Assembly (NCBI GenBank): GCA_027382625.1
Contig: JAJKFJ010021845.1
Coordinates: 239,695 to 303,694 of the forward strand
DNA: 64,000 nucleotides
Reading direction: 5' to 3'
Source of the DNA: Tetmemena sp. SeJ-2015
Taxonomy: Eukaryota; Ciliophora; Spirotrichea; Sporadotrichida; Oxytrichidae
In this document: positions 49,574 to 60,293 of the stretch, piece after piece
Position numbering within the stretch: position 1 is the first letter of the stretch
How the letters are laid out: each line of letters opens with the position of its first letter
Notes under the pieces: model-generated
Database searches by the model: none
What the model saw: the letters and a program-made list of their open reading frames with translations, nothing else
Told to the model about the DNA's origin: nothing
Position numbers and translations under genes: made by a program

Positions 49574-50047
49574 ATGGAAGATCTCGACCTGATCGACCGC
49601 AAGATCGTAGCCGAACTGATGCGCGACGCGACTCTGCCCGTGGCGCAGATCGCCGACAAGGTCGGGCTGTCGCAGACCCCCTGCTGGAAGCGGATCCAGA
49701 AGCTTGAGGCCATCGGCGTGTTGACGGGCCGCGTGGCCTTGGCCGATCCCCTGGCCCTGGGCTTCGGCCTGACCGTCTTCGTCGGGATCGAGGCCCCCGA
49801 TCACGGGCCTGAGTGGCGCGACAGCTTTGCCGCCGCCACCGCCGCCATCCCCGAGATCATGGCCGTGCACCGGATGGCGGGCGAGATGGACTATCTCCTC
49901 CATGTCGCGGTGCCGGACATGGAAGCCTATGACCAGCTGTACAAACGGCTTACCGATGCCGTTCCGATCCGCAACATCACCTCGCATTTCGCGATGGAGC
50001 GGATGAAGTTCACCACCGCCTATCCGGTCGACACGCGCAACCGCTGA
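49574..50047 (+). CDS. Lrp/AsnC-family transcriptional regulator
   Basis: Intact 157-residue regulator. The helix-turn-helix is LDLIDRKIVAELMRDATLPV, followed by IADKVGLSQTPCWKRIQKLE. The RAM ligand-binding domain has LGFGLTVFVGIEAPDHG and VHRMAGEMDYLLHVAVPDME. Such proteins sense amino acids and usually act on neighbouring or own promoters. AAGAGCC precedes the start. The 217 bp upstream contains AT-rich sequence (about 49465-49510) serving both this gene and the divergent Rrf2 gene. Confidence 0.9.
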   Translation: MEDLDLIDRKIVAELMRDATLPVAQIADKVGLSQTPCWKRIQKLEAIGVLTGRVALADPLALGFGLTVFVGIEAPDHGPEWRDSFAAATAAIPEIMAVHRMAGEMDYLLHVAVPDMEAYDQLYKRLTDAVPIRNITSHFAMERMKFTTAYPVDTRNR

Positions 50048-50147
50048 TACGGCCGCCGCCAAAACCGTCGCCGCAGGGAAAATTCTGCGCGGCGACGGGG
50101 GGGCGGAGAGAAAGCCATGCTGCGCGGGCAGGGCAGTTTGGAAGCAC

Positions 50148-50174
50148 AATACACGATAAATTTGATAGTGTATT
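50148..50174. promoter_or_regulatory. inverted repeat upstream of small hydrolase gene
   Basis: AATACAC (50148-50154) and GTGTATT (50168-50174) form a perfect 7-bp inverted repeat with an AT-rich 13-bp spacer, 43 bp before the hydrolase ATG. The two-turn spacing suits a dimeric regulator; the adjacent Lrp-type protein is one candidate. Confidence 0.5.
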
Positions 50175-50217
50175 CTTGCCCCACTGGCGGGGCGCACTGG
50201 CAAGAAGGGATTGGGAC

Positions 50218-50777
50218 ATGTCGAAGACGCTGATCGTTCCGGGGCTTGATGGCTCTCCCGCACCGCATTGGCAGGATTGGTGGGCGGCCACCGAACCCAC
50301 CGCCGAGATGGTGGCCCTGTCGGACCCCTCGCATCCCGTACCGGCGGTCTGGGAATATGAGCTGGGCGAGGCGGTCCTGCGCAACCCGGACAGTATCCTG
50401 GTCGGCCATTCGCTGGGGGCCATTGTGATCGTGCGTCTTCTGGCGCGCTACCCGCATCTGCCGGTGCGCGCGGCCCTGCTGTGCCTGCCGAGACGCGCGG
50501 CAGCGACCGCATCGGCCATTTCGGCCCGATCCCGAACGGCTGCTGCCGGTCCCGGCCACGGTCGTGGCCAGCCGAAACGATCCGTGGATGACCTTGCCCG
50601 CGCCCGCCAGCTTGCTCGTCCTGGGGCGCCCAGCTCGTCGATCTGGGCGAGGTGGGGCATATCAACGTCGCCTCGGGCTTTTGGCCCCTGGCAGAGGGGC
50701 GCGCTTTCCGCCGATGCGCTGATCTCGCAGCCCGCGCGCCCTTGCCTGGGCCGCGCAAAGCGCCTGGCGCCGTCTGA
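50218..50777 (+). CDS. RBBP9/YdeN-family alpha/beta hydrolase
   Basis: Small serine hydrolase of about 186 residues. It starts MSKTLIVPGLDGSPAPHWQD and WWAATEPTAEMVALSDPSHP. The nucleophile serine is in SILVGHSLGAIVIVRLLARY. After a frame change near 50490 the remainder reads RGSDRIGHFGPIP, with DPWMTLPAPASLLVLG and the catalytic histidine in VGHINVASG, across shifts near 50575 and 50630. The natural substrate of this family is not known. The end at 50777 fits family length. Confidence 0.75.
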
Positions 50778-50971
50778 CCACGAAGCCGCCCGCCAGATGA
50801 TGCCGTTCCGCCGGCCGAAGGGGATGGGAAAAGATTTTGGGTGCATAATAACGATATAGTTGGTAGATGAATGGGCATAACGAGTCGCCACGAACCGAAA
50901 CCCGGAAGCGCCGCTCTGCCAGCCCGCCTCCGCAAGGCCGCCTCTGCGGTGGCCGCAGTCCGAGGTCCGAG

Positions 50972-51076
50972 ATGAACCGTCTGTTCCGCAGCAACGAACC
51001 CGGCCGCGCCGACTATATCGGTCTTGCCGTCTTCGTCGTGATCCTGTCCGCCACCTTCGCCCTTCTGCTGGTCTGA
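50972..51076 (+). CDS. small single-helix membrane protein
   Basis: A 34-residue ORF: MNRLFRSNEPGRADYIGLAV, then FVVILSATFALLLV. It has a short basic N-terminus and one hydrophobic helix at the C-terminus. GAGG lies 9 bp before the ATG. The frame is open upstream to 50870, but that part lacks structure, so the inner ATG is preferred. No family is recognised. It could be a small regulatory membrane peptide or a chance ORF. Confidence 0.4.
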   Translation: MNRLFRSNEPGRADYIGLAVFVVILSATFALLLV

Positions 51077-51205
51077 CCGCCATACTTTGTCACATCCCCT
51101 CACGCGGGTCTGACATATCGCCTGTTGCCCTGCCGCGCGCCACGCCGCATCACTGTCCGCAAGGGGCCGCTGACCGTGCGGCGCTTTGGTCAGGGAGGGA
51201 AGGCG

Positions 51206-52360
51206 ATGCAGATCAGGCTGGACGCGGCAGGCATTCTTCCTGACGATCCCACGGCACTTCTTCTGGGCCGTGTCTGGGCGCGGAAGGCAGGCGGGCCATG
51301 TCCGGTGCTGGTGCGGCGCGGCCAGGTCTTCGACCTGTCCCATCTGTCGCCAACGATCTCGGGCCTGCTTGAACGCGAATTCTTGTCCGAGGACCTTGCC
51401 GACGATTTCCCGCTTCTGGGCGATCTCGACGACTTTCTATCCTTTGGTGGCAATGAAGGCCCTGCCGGGCGGCTGCTTGCGCCCTGCGATCTTCAGCCGG
51501 TCAAGGCCGCCGGAGTCACCTTCGCCGGTTCGATGATCGAGCGGGTGATCGAGGAACGCGCCAAGGGCGATCCGGCGCGGGCCGAGGCGCTGCGCGCGGA
51601 GCTGGCTGAAATTCTGGGAGGCAACCTGCGCGGCGTGGTGCCGGGCAGCGCCAAGCGGCCGAGGTCAAGGCCCATCTGCAACAGGCCGGACTCGGTCGCA
51701 GTATCTCGAGGTCGGCATCGGCCCGGATGCCGAGATCTTCACCAAGGCCGCCCCGATGCTTCGCTTGGCGGCGGCGCGCAGATCGCCTTCATCCGTCTTC
51801 GTCTGGAACAACCCCGAACCCGAGGTCGTGCTGGCGATCAATTCGCGCGGCATCATCTGCGGGGCGGCGCTGGGCAATGACGTGAACCTGCGCGATGTCG
51901 AGGGGCGTTCGGCCCTGCTTCTTGGCAAGGCCAAGGACAATAACGGCGCCTGCGCCATCGGCCCTTTCCTGCGGCTGTTCACCCCGATTTCCCGCATGAG
52001 CGGCTGGAAAGCCTGAAGCTCTCGCTGAAAGTCGAGGGCGAGGACGGCTTTCTGCTCGAGGCCAGTTCAGACATGGGCCAGATCTCGCGCCCGCCCGCCC
52101 GCATCGCCGAACAGACCCTGAACCTGACCCACCAATATCCCGATGGCGTCATGCTGTTTCTGGGCACCATGTTCGCGCCGGTGCAGGACCGCGACGGCAA
52201 GGGTCAGGGTTTCACCCATCACTGGGGCGACCGGGTCGAGATTGCCTGTCCCGAACTTGGCCGGCTGGTGAATGAGGTCCAGCCCTGCGACCGTATCGCC
52301 CCCTGGAGCTTCGGCCTGCGCGCGCTGATGGAAAACCTGTCGCATCGCGGGCTGCTGTAA
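51206..52360 (+). CDS. fumarylacetoacetate hydrolase-family protein
   Basis: Cytoplasmic enzyme of about 385 residues in the larger FAH-fold subgroup. Landmarks are LLAPCDLQPVKAAGVTFAGS, MIERVIEERAKGDPARAEAL, YLEVGIGPDAEIFTKAAPM and NDVNLRDVEGRSALLLGKAK, ending TLNLTHQYPDGVMLFLGTMF. Metal glutamates are expected in NPEPEVVLAINSRG. Frame changes lie near 51680, 51770 and 52000. The subgroup often acts on 2-keto-3-deoxy sugar acids or related diketo acids; no substrate can be assigned. GGAGGGA precedes the ATG. Confidence 0.8.
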
Positions 52361-52454
52361 CGGGCGATTTCGCGCGCCGCGCGGGGCGCTGTCGGAAAGC
52401 GACGGGCGAATGTCGCCGCCGCGCTGCGGCCCCTTCGGTCCTGACATAGATTGA

Positions 52455-52645
52455 TCCCCGCAAGGTGCCGCTGGAAACAGCGGAGAATTGGGAAGCCGGT
52501 GGGAAACCGGCACTGCCCCCGCAACGGTGACGGGACAGGGGCGCGGCAACCGCCACTGGGGAAGGGAGCCCCGGGAAGGCGCCGCGTCCGGGCCGCAAGG
52601 CCCATGGCCCGCAGCCCGGAAACCAGCCTTGCAGCAGACGTCAAG
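52455..52645 (+). promoter_or_regulatory. cobalamin riboswitch upstream of Rieske oxygenase
   Basis: Complete plus-strand B12 aptamer: CAAGGTGCC, GGGAAGCCGGTGGGAAACCG, GCACTGCCCCCGCAACGGTG, the B12 box GCCACTGG, GGGAAGGCG and CAGCCCGGAAACCAGCC. Element order and spacing are standard. It starts about 95 bp after the FAH gene stop and ends about 120 bp before the Rieske gene ATG. It is therefore predicted to make that gene cobalamin-responsive, even though no cobalamin gene lies downstream. Confidence 0.93.
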
Positions 52646-52762
52646 CCGCGGGCGGCGGTGTGGGCGATGGAGCGGGCGTTTCCCTTTGAAACGCGCCTGC
52701 GGCCCTCGTCCCATGGCCTGTCAGCATTCCGAAAAAGCCCTGCCAGTCCAGAGGTCTACCCC

Positions 52763-53995
<1,233 letters not shown>

Positions 53996-54012
<17 letters not shown>

Positions 54013-55132
54013 ACTGGTCCCCGAACCCTGGAACGACGCCGAACTACTGGAATGCGCGAGGGTCGTGCCGGAAAACGGTGACACCGCGTCCTTCACATTC
54101 CGCGCGCCCTCGGGCGCGTGGTTCGACTATCAACCCGGCCAGTTCGTGACGCTGGACCTGCCGGTCCCCGGCGGCAACGTGCAGCGCACCTATACGATCT
54201 CGTCCTCGCCCTCGCGGCCGCTGTCGATCTCGATCACGGTCAAGGCGCAATCGACCAGCGAAGGCACGCGCTGGATGCTGGATCACCTGAAGCCCGGTAC
54301 GAAGATCAAGGCCTTTGGCCCCTCGGGCATCTTCTCGTTCCATCGCCACAAGGCGGCGAAGTATCTGTTCATTTCCGCCGGTTCGGGCATCACCCCGATG
54401 ATGTCGATGACCACCTGGGCCTGGGACTCGGGCGAGATGCCTGACATCACCTTTGTCCATGCCGCGCGGCGCCCGTCGGAAATCTTCCGCGAAAGGCTGA
54501 GCAAATTCGCCAACCGGTGCCCGGCTTGAAGCTGCGCTTCACGGTAGAGGAACCTGATCCGTTCCGGTCCTGGCCCCGGGTATCTGGGCCGCCTGTCGCA
54601 GATCATGCTGGGCCTGATGGCACCCGACTATCTGGAGCGCGAAGTCTTTTGCTGCGGGCCCGAACCCTTCATGCAAGGGGTTCGCGACATGCTGGTGTCG
54701 CTTGGCTATGACATGGAGCGCTATCATCAGGAAAGCTTCGGCGCGCCGGTGAAGACCGAGGCCGAGGCCCCGGTGATCGACGATGTCGCCCCGGTCGAGG
54801 GCGCCCGGGCCGAGATCACCTTCGCGACCTCGGGCGTCACCACGCGCTGCGAGGAAACCGACACGGTGTTGGCGGTGGCGAAACGATCTGGTCTGAACAT
54901 CCCTTCGGGCTGCAACTTCGGCCTCTGCGGCACCTGCAAGGTCAAGAAGCGCGGCCGGCATATGGCCATATGGCATCGCACGGGATTGGGGGCCCCGGTT
55001 TCCACCCAGGGCAATCCGCCAGCGCGGCGCCGCCCATCGCTCTGGTCTGCGGGGGCACACCCCCCGCACCGACGGCTTCTCGGACCAGCGGCTAAACCGT
55101 CGCTCGCCCGTGGGTTGCTTCGACCAAGATGA
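53996..55132 (+). CDS. gbcB: glycine-betaine monooxygenase reductase (FAD/2Fe-2S)
   Basis: Electron-transfer partner. The FAD domain has FDYQPGQFVTLDLPVPGGNV and QRTYTISSSPSRPLSISITV; the NAD domain has YLFISAGSGITPMMSMTTWA and FCCGPEPFMQGVRDMLVSLG. The C-terminal plant-type ferredoxin reads IPSGCNFGLCGTCKVKK. The fourth cluster cysteine, normally about 30 residues later, is not visible in any frame, and the last 55 residues look unlike the family, so the 3' end is damaged or altered. Frame changes lie near 54515 and 54580. Start 53996 overlaps the gbcA end by 17 bp. Confidence 0.82.
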
Positions 55133-55137
55133 AGCGG

Positions 55138-56193
55138 TCAAACGACCACGGGCACCAGATGATTGTCCCAGGCGATGGCTTCCTGCGCCAGCGGGGTCAG
55201 CGCGTCCCGATCCGCGCGCCACAGCCCGCCCGAGCCATCTGTCGCCATGAAGGCATCGCCAAGGGGCGCGATGCCGGCCAGATCGGCACGGCGATGGGTG
55301 ATGAGATAGCTTCCATCTTCGGCGAACAGCATCACCGCCCCCCCTTGGCGAGGTCAGCGCCACCATGCCGCCCGCACAGGCGATCGACCCGGCATAGCCC
55401 TGCATCGTGAACATCTCGTCCTCGGCCGCCTGGCACAGGATCGGCGCGGTGCCGGGCGACCACAGGCCCAGAAGCGGCACGGGATCGGCGGCATCGCCTT
55501 CCCATTGCATCGCGAAGGCCACGCCGATTCCGGTCAGGGCAAGGTGGCGGATCGAGTTCTGGTGCAGATCCTCCGGCAGTTCCGCCAGATCGAGCAGCGC
55601 GCCATCCGCCGACAGCAGCGCCAGATTGGGCCGCATGTCCGGCAGGTTAAACTTGGTGCGGTCGCCGCGGATCGGTCTGGATGCCGCCATTGGGGGATGA
55701 GCGATGCGGCCATCGGGCAGGCGCTTGATGTATGCGGGCAATGCCATGGCTGTCCCATTCGCCGATCCGGGTGAAGCCTCGGGTCTCCCACAGTCCGACC
55801 CGCCCGGCCGAGCCTTCGGCCACGACCTCGCTGGTCATCAGCAGGCCGCCATCTTCGGAAAACGCGCCATGGCCGTTGAACTGGCGGCCCTCGGGCGGGG
55901 CCAGCCGATGCGCGATCTCGCCCGGGGCGGCAATCCAGCACCAGCGCGAAAGTGCCGGGCGGCGGGCGGGAAGGCGACGGCCAGGGGCGCGTCGGATGGG
56001 CGGCAGCGGCATGGCCGCGGGCGGGAAGCGGCAGGGAGAACAGAGATTTCCCAGCACCATCAAGCCCGTATAGGACGAAGCTGTCACCTGTCTTTCCGGC
56101 GGCAAGATAATCCGGGCTGCCCGCATCGGCCCAGCTTGGCACCGGCAGGGTCAGCGCCGCCAGACCGGCCAGAAACCCGCGTCGCGTTGCCAT
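55138..56193 (-). CDS. DUF1513 periplasmic beta-propeller-like protein
   Basis: About 350 residues, last gene of the imelysin operon. The N-terminus MATRRGFLAGLAALTLPVPS has twin arginines and a cleavable signal, so it is probably Tat-exported. The middle has SGSPDYLAAGKTGDSFVLYG-like propeller strands. Readable later are NLALLSADGALLDLAELPED and GYAGSIACAGGMVALTSPRG, then DAFMATDGSGGLWRADRDAL. Frame changes lie near 55990, 55735 and 55345. DUF1513 function is unknown, but the gene consistently travels with imelysin genes. It begins 2 bp from the imelysin stop. Confidence 0.78.
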
Positions 56194-56194
56194 C

Positions 56195-57162
56195 TCAGTC
56201 CCCATCCGCCGCGTTGAAGCCAAGATCGACATCCAGCTCGCGCGCCAATTCGTCCAATGCCTTTTGTCGAATGAAATCAATCGACTGTTGCAGTTTCTGC
56301 AACTTGAGCCAGCCGCCCGGGACGCGGCTCCGGCAAAGGCCGGATCGTTCAGCCCGCGCGCCAGCAGGATCGCGCGGTCAAAGGCCGCCAATGTCTGCGG
56401 CGCATCCGGCGTCAGCACTTCGGTCATATGGCGCAGCGCCACAAGCGTCAGCACCACATTGCGCGCCGACCGGCCCCAGGCCCGCGCCTCGGCCAGATCC
56501 GGTCGGGCTTGTCGAACGTGCCCAGGGGCGGCCAAGGCGCTGATCCTTGAGCGTTTCCAGCGCGGTCGCGATCTGGGTGAAGAGGGCCTGCCGCACTTCG
56601 GGCCGCGACAGATAGGTCGTGTTGCCCGGCTCGCCCGCCGTCACAGCACATCGGCGTAACCGCCGGTCCAGGCCGCGTCGATCTCGGCGGCCATGCGGGC
56701 CAGATCGGTGGCGGTAGCGCGGATCAGCGGGCAGGTATCCTGGTGCAGGCGCCTCGCGGATAGAGCAGTCGCTCAAGCCGAAGAAGCCGCGCGCCGCAAC
56801 CGATTGTTCGGCAAAGGCTTCCGGCGTCAGCAGCGCCGCATCGCCAGCCAGCAGGGCCTTCTGCGCCTTGGCCCCCAATCCCTTTGGATCGGGCCAGAAG
56901 CTGATCGCCAGCGCGCGGCCCTTGATCCTCGACGGGCCAAGGCGCAGCCAGCCGACCGCAAGCCAGGCATCCCATGCCGCGTTGAAAGGGTCTGCCAGTG
57001 TGGCGGGTTCGCAGCTTTTGCGCGGCCTTTTCCGCCAGGCGGCGGCGGCGGCGTCAAATTCGGCATAGCCGGGCAGAACGCGGTCTTCACCGCTTGCGGA
57101 TAGTCGGCCCATGGCGGGGCCGACCAGCAGGGCAGGGCGGCAGAGGGGCGAGAAGTGCGCAT
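56195..57162 (-). CDS. imelysin-family periplasmic protein
   Basis: About 322 residues, second imelysin-like protein of the operon. Readable blocks are SCEPATLADPFNAAWDAWLA and VGWLRLGPSRIKGRALAISF, then EAFAEQSVAARGFFGL, which corresponds to the family GxHxxE region. The C-terminal half has VRQALFTQIATALETLKDQR and RNVVLTLVALRHMTEVLTPD. Frame changes lie near 57110, 57030, 56750, 56640, 56520 and 56325. It presumably binds iron or a porphyrin-like ligand in the periplasm. It overlaps the di-heme gene stop at its start. Confidence 0.78.
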
Positions 57163-58694
57163 CACAGGCTCTCCAGAAAGGCGACCAGATCGCGCGCGGT
57201 CGGGGGCGGGCAGGGCCATGAAACCGTCGCGCGGCGGCCTGGGCCTCGCCGCCATGCCAAAGGATCGCTTCGGTGAGGTTGCGGGCGCGGCCATCATGCA
57301 GGAACTGGCTGTGACCCGACACCTGTTTCGTCAGCCGATGCCCCAGAGGGCGCGGTGCGCCATTCGCTGCCCGAGGCGCGGCCTTCCGGGCGGCCATCGG
57401 CCAGACCCGGCCCCATGTCATGCAGCAGAAGGTCGGAATAGGGCCAGATCAGCTGGAAGCTCTGCTCCGGCTGGCCCTTCAGCCGGGCGGTGACGAATTT
57501 CGGCACATGGCAGGACTGGCAGTTCAAGCCGTAAAACGCCGCCTTGCCGCGCAAGACCGCCGGATCGTCAAGCTTCTCCCGCTCGGGCACGCCCAGATTG
57601 CGGGAATAGAAGGTCACCAGATCCAGGCTTTGATGATCGATCTCCAGCCCGTCGCGCGCGCCGTCTTCCTGCCCAACCTCTGCGGCGCGGCAACCGGTCT
57701 GGGCGGCGGTGCAATCGCCATAGGGGTCGGGATGAAGGGCGGTCGACAGGCCCATATCGCCGGAAAACGCCCCGGCGGATTGTTCCTTGATCGTCGGCGC
57801 GCCCGCTTTCAGCCCGAACCGTCCCAGCATCGGGACGCCGAATTCGACCGAGGGCACCACCTGCGCCCGACCCGAAATACCGTCGCCATCGGCATCGTCG
57901 GGATCGGCATGGGCCAGGATATCGGCGGCGGGGATGGCTTCCAGCAGCCCAAGCCCGATCATCTGCGGCGCGACGCGGGGCGACAGCATCAGGTCGGGGG
58001 CAGGGGCGCCATTGGCGGGATTCGAGAAGGCGTAGGAAGGCTGGCGCAGCGTGACCACCGTGCCATCCGGAAAGGTCACCGGCAGGTCGCTGTAGCTGAC
58101 CTCCATCCGACCCTCTGGCGTCTGGCCGGGGCTGGCCAGATCCTGCAACTGGCCGCCATATACGGGGTCGGGTTGCGTCGCCAGCCATTCGGCGATTCCC
58201 TCGGGCGCGGGGCCGCCCGGCACCGACAGCCGCAGGAACATCGACACGCGCCCGTCCTCGGGTCCTTCGGGCGGATGGCCGCGCCCGTCCTTCAGATGGC
58301 AGTCCTGACAGGCGCGGGCATTGTAGAACGGCCCCAGCCCGTCGGATGCCTTGGTCGAAGACGGCGCCGCGATCCAGGTCTTGCGGAACAGCGCATTGCC
58401 CAGCTTGAAATTCATCTCGCCCTCGGGCGGCGTATTGGCCGAGAATTGCGAGAAGGCATCCGCTGTATCGGTGCGCCGCACCGAGGCGGCACCCCCGGGC
58501 TTGGCCTCGAATGCCTCGGGCTGCGAGAAATCGCTCACCGGGGCCAGAACCTTGGCGATGCGGGCCTCTTCGGCCTTGGTGCGGGGGATGATGTCTAGCT
58601 GGGGATCGCCAAGCGGGGGCAGGGCGGGGCTTTCGGCAGACAGCGGAAAGCCCGTCAGCGCCAGAAGCAGGGTCAGAGAAAGGCGGCGAAGCAT
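57162..58694 (-). CDS. di-heme c-type oxidoreductase (predicted thiol oxidoreductase family)
   Basis: Secreted protein of about 510 residues with signal peptide MLRRLSLTLLLALTGFPLSA. Two c-type heme sites are visible: CQDCHLKDGRGHPPEG (near residue 135) and CQSCHVPKF (near residue 380). An Asp-rich DDADGDGISGRAQ resembles a calcium site. The family is related to bacterial di-heme peroxidases and sits between imelysin genes, so a role in periplasmic iron oxidation before uptake is plausible. Frame changes near 57360 and 57210 affect only the tail, FLHDGRARNLTEAILWHGGE. Confidence 0.85.
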
Positions 58695-58797
58695 TGTGTG
58701 GCTCCCTTCGCCGCCCTTCCTTACCTTATTTCCTGACCATTTCAATCGGAAAATGGAGCCCGCGACCAGGTTGCCACAGGCCCCGGCTGGGCGGGCC

Positions 58798-60134
58798 TTA
58801 CTGGAAGACCGCGTTGGGGTTGTCGAGACTGTCCGAGCCTTCGAATTCGATCTTCGACAGGCCAAGCGCGCCCACCGCCCGCTCGATCGAGGCGGTCTGC
58901 GTGACCAGCGCGTCCACCCCGCCCATGACCAGCGCCTCGCCTTCCTTGTTGCCGACCTCCAGCATCATGTCATAGGCAAAGCCGCCTTCCGCCGCCGTCT
59001 TGATCTTGCCCAAGGCGGCGACGGTGGCGTCCAGCTCGGCCTTCAGCTGGCTGTCGATGGCGGGGTCTTTCGCGGCGACCAGATCCGACAATGACGGGCC
59101 GGAGACCACGCTGCCATCGACCCGCGTATAGCTGCCCAGATAGACATTGCGGATGCCCACACCGTCATAGAAATGGCTGTTATGGGTGTTGTCCGAGAAG
59201 CAGTCCTGCTCTTCCTCGGGGTCGTTCAGCATCAGGCCCAGCTTCATCCGCTCGCCGCCCAATTCGCCGTAAGACAGGCTGCCCATGCCGGTCAGCATGG
59301 CCAGAACGGCGGCTTGCGGGTTCTTCAGCACCACGGCGCGGGCATCGCCGCCCTCGGCCCATTGCCTGGCCATATATTCCAGATCCGAGACCAGCAGATC
59401 CGTCGCCGCCACCAGATAGGCGGCGCGGCGGTCGCAATTGCCGTGGGTGCAGGCGGCGGTTTGCAGGTAGTCGGTGTATGGCCTGTCGCCCGCGCCCGCG
59501 CCCGTGCCGTTGAGGTCCTGACCCCAAAGCAGGAATTCGATGGCGTGATAGCCCGAGGCGACATTCGCCTCGATCCCATCCGCCTCGTGCAGCGTGCCGC
59601 CGATCAGATCAGGGGTGATGGCGGTCGCGTCGATCTCGGTGCCCGACAGGGTAAATTTCGGCGTGGCGACCACATTCAGCCCGGCCAGCGCGTTTTCCTC
59701 GTTCACCGCGCTGCCTTCCTCGACATAGTCGATCAGGCCCTCGTCCAGCGGCCAGGCGTTCACTTTGCCTTCCCAATCGTCAACGATCGGGTTGCCGAAG
59801 CGGAACACTTCCGACTGCTGATAGGGCACCCGCGCCGCCTTCCAGGCCGCCCGCGCGGCTTCCAGCGTCTCGGGCGACGGCGCTGCGACAAAGGCTTCGA
59901 CGGCGATCTTGAGCGCCTGTCCCGTGATCAGCGCATCGCCATAGGTAGCGGCGGCCAGATCGGCGTAAGTGGCCGACGCAGGGGTTCGGCGGCAGGGCCG
60001 GCCGAAGGGCGGGGCCACCAGTGCGGTGGTCGGGCAGGGCGCAAAAGGATCGGGACCTCGCGTGCGGCGAGGAGGTCGGTGGCGGCCGGGGCCGCGATTT
60101 CGCGCAAACCGGCTGACCGGGGTGGGGCTGGCAT
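58798..60134 (-). CDS. IrpA-like imelysin, iron-regulated periplasmic protein
   Basis: About 440 residues, first gene of the iron-type operon. The body is intact from TYADLAAATYGDALITGQAL through RVPYQQSEVFRFGNPIVDDW. The imelysin signature GYHAIEFLLWGQDLNGTGAG carries the conserved GxHxxE, then FSDNTHNSHFYDGVGIRNVY. It ends DSLDNPNAVFQ. The N-terminus (signal peptide, about 60000-60134) is frame-shifted, so the start is approximate. IrpA-type proteins are iron-induced or iron-repressed uptake factors in other bacteria. Confidence 0.85.
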
Positions 60135-60210
60135 GGTCCGCCTATTTCCGATAAAAACACTCAGCCGTAAAGCGCGAATTGCGCGGGCCACTCGCCTTCT
60201 GCCGGGCAGA

Positions 60211-60244
60211 AACAAGCGCGCCGCCCGGGGAAAGGGCGGCGCGC
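60211..60244 (-). terminator. rho-independent terminator of PQQ dehydrogenase gene
   Basis: A perfect 11-bp stem, GCGCGCCGCCC with GGGCGGCGCGC, encloses a 7-base loop (60216-60226 with 60234-60244). On the minus strand it is followed by TTGTTT. It lies 50 bp beyond the dehydrogenase stop, separating it from the imelysin operon on the same strand. Confidence 0.8.
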
Positions 60245-60293
60245 TGCCGGGAAGGGGGCCGGGATGAGGGTGGCCCCTTTGGATCGCCCTAGG

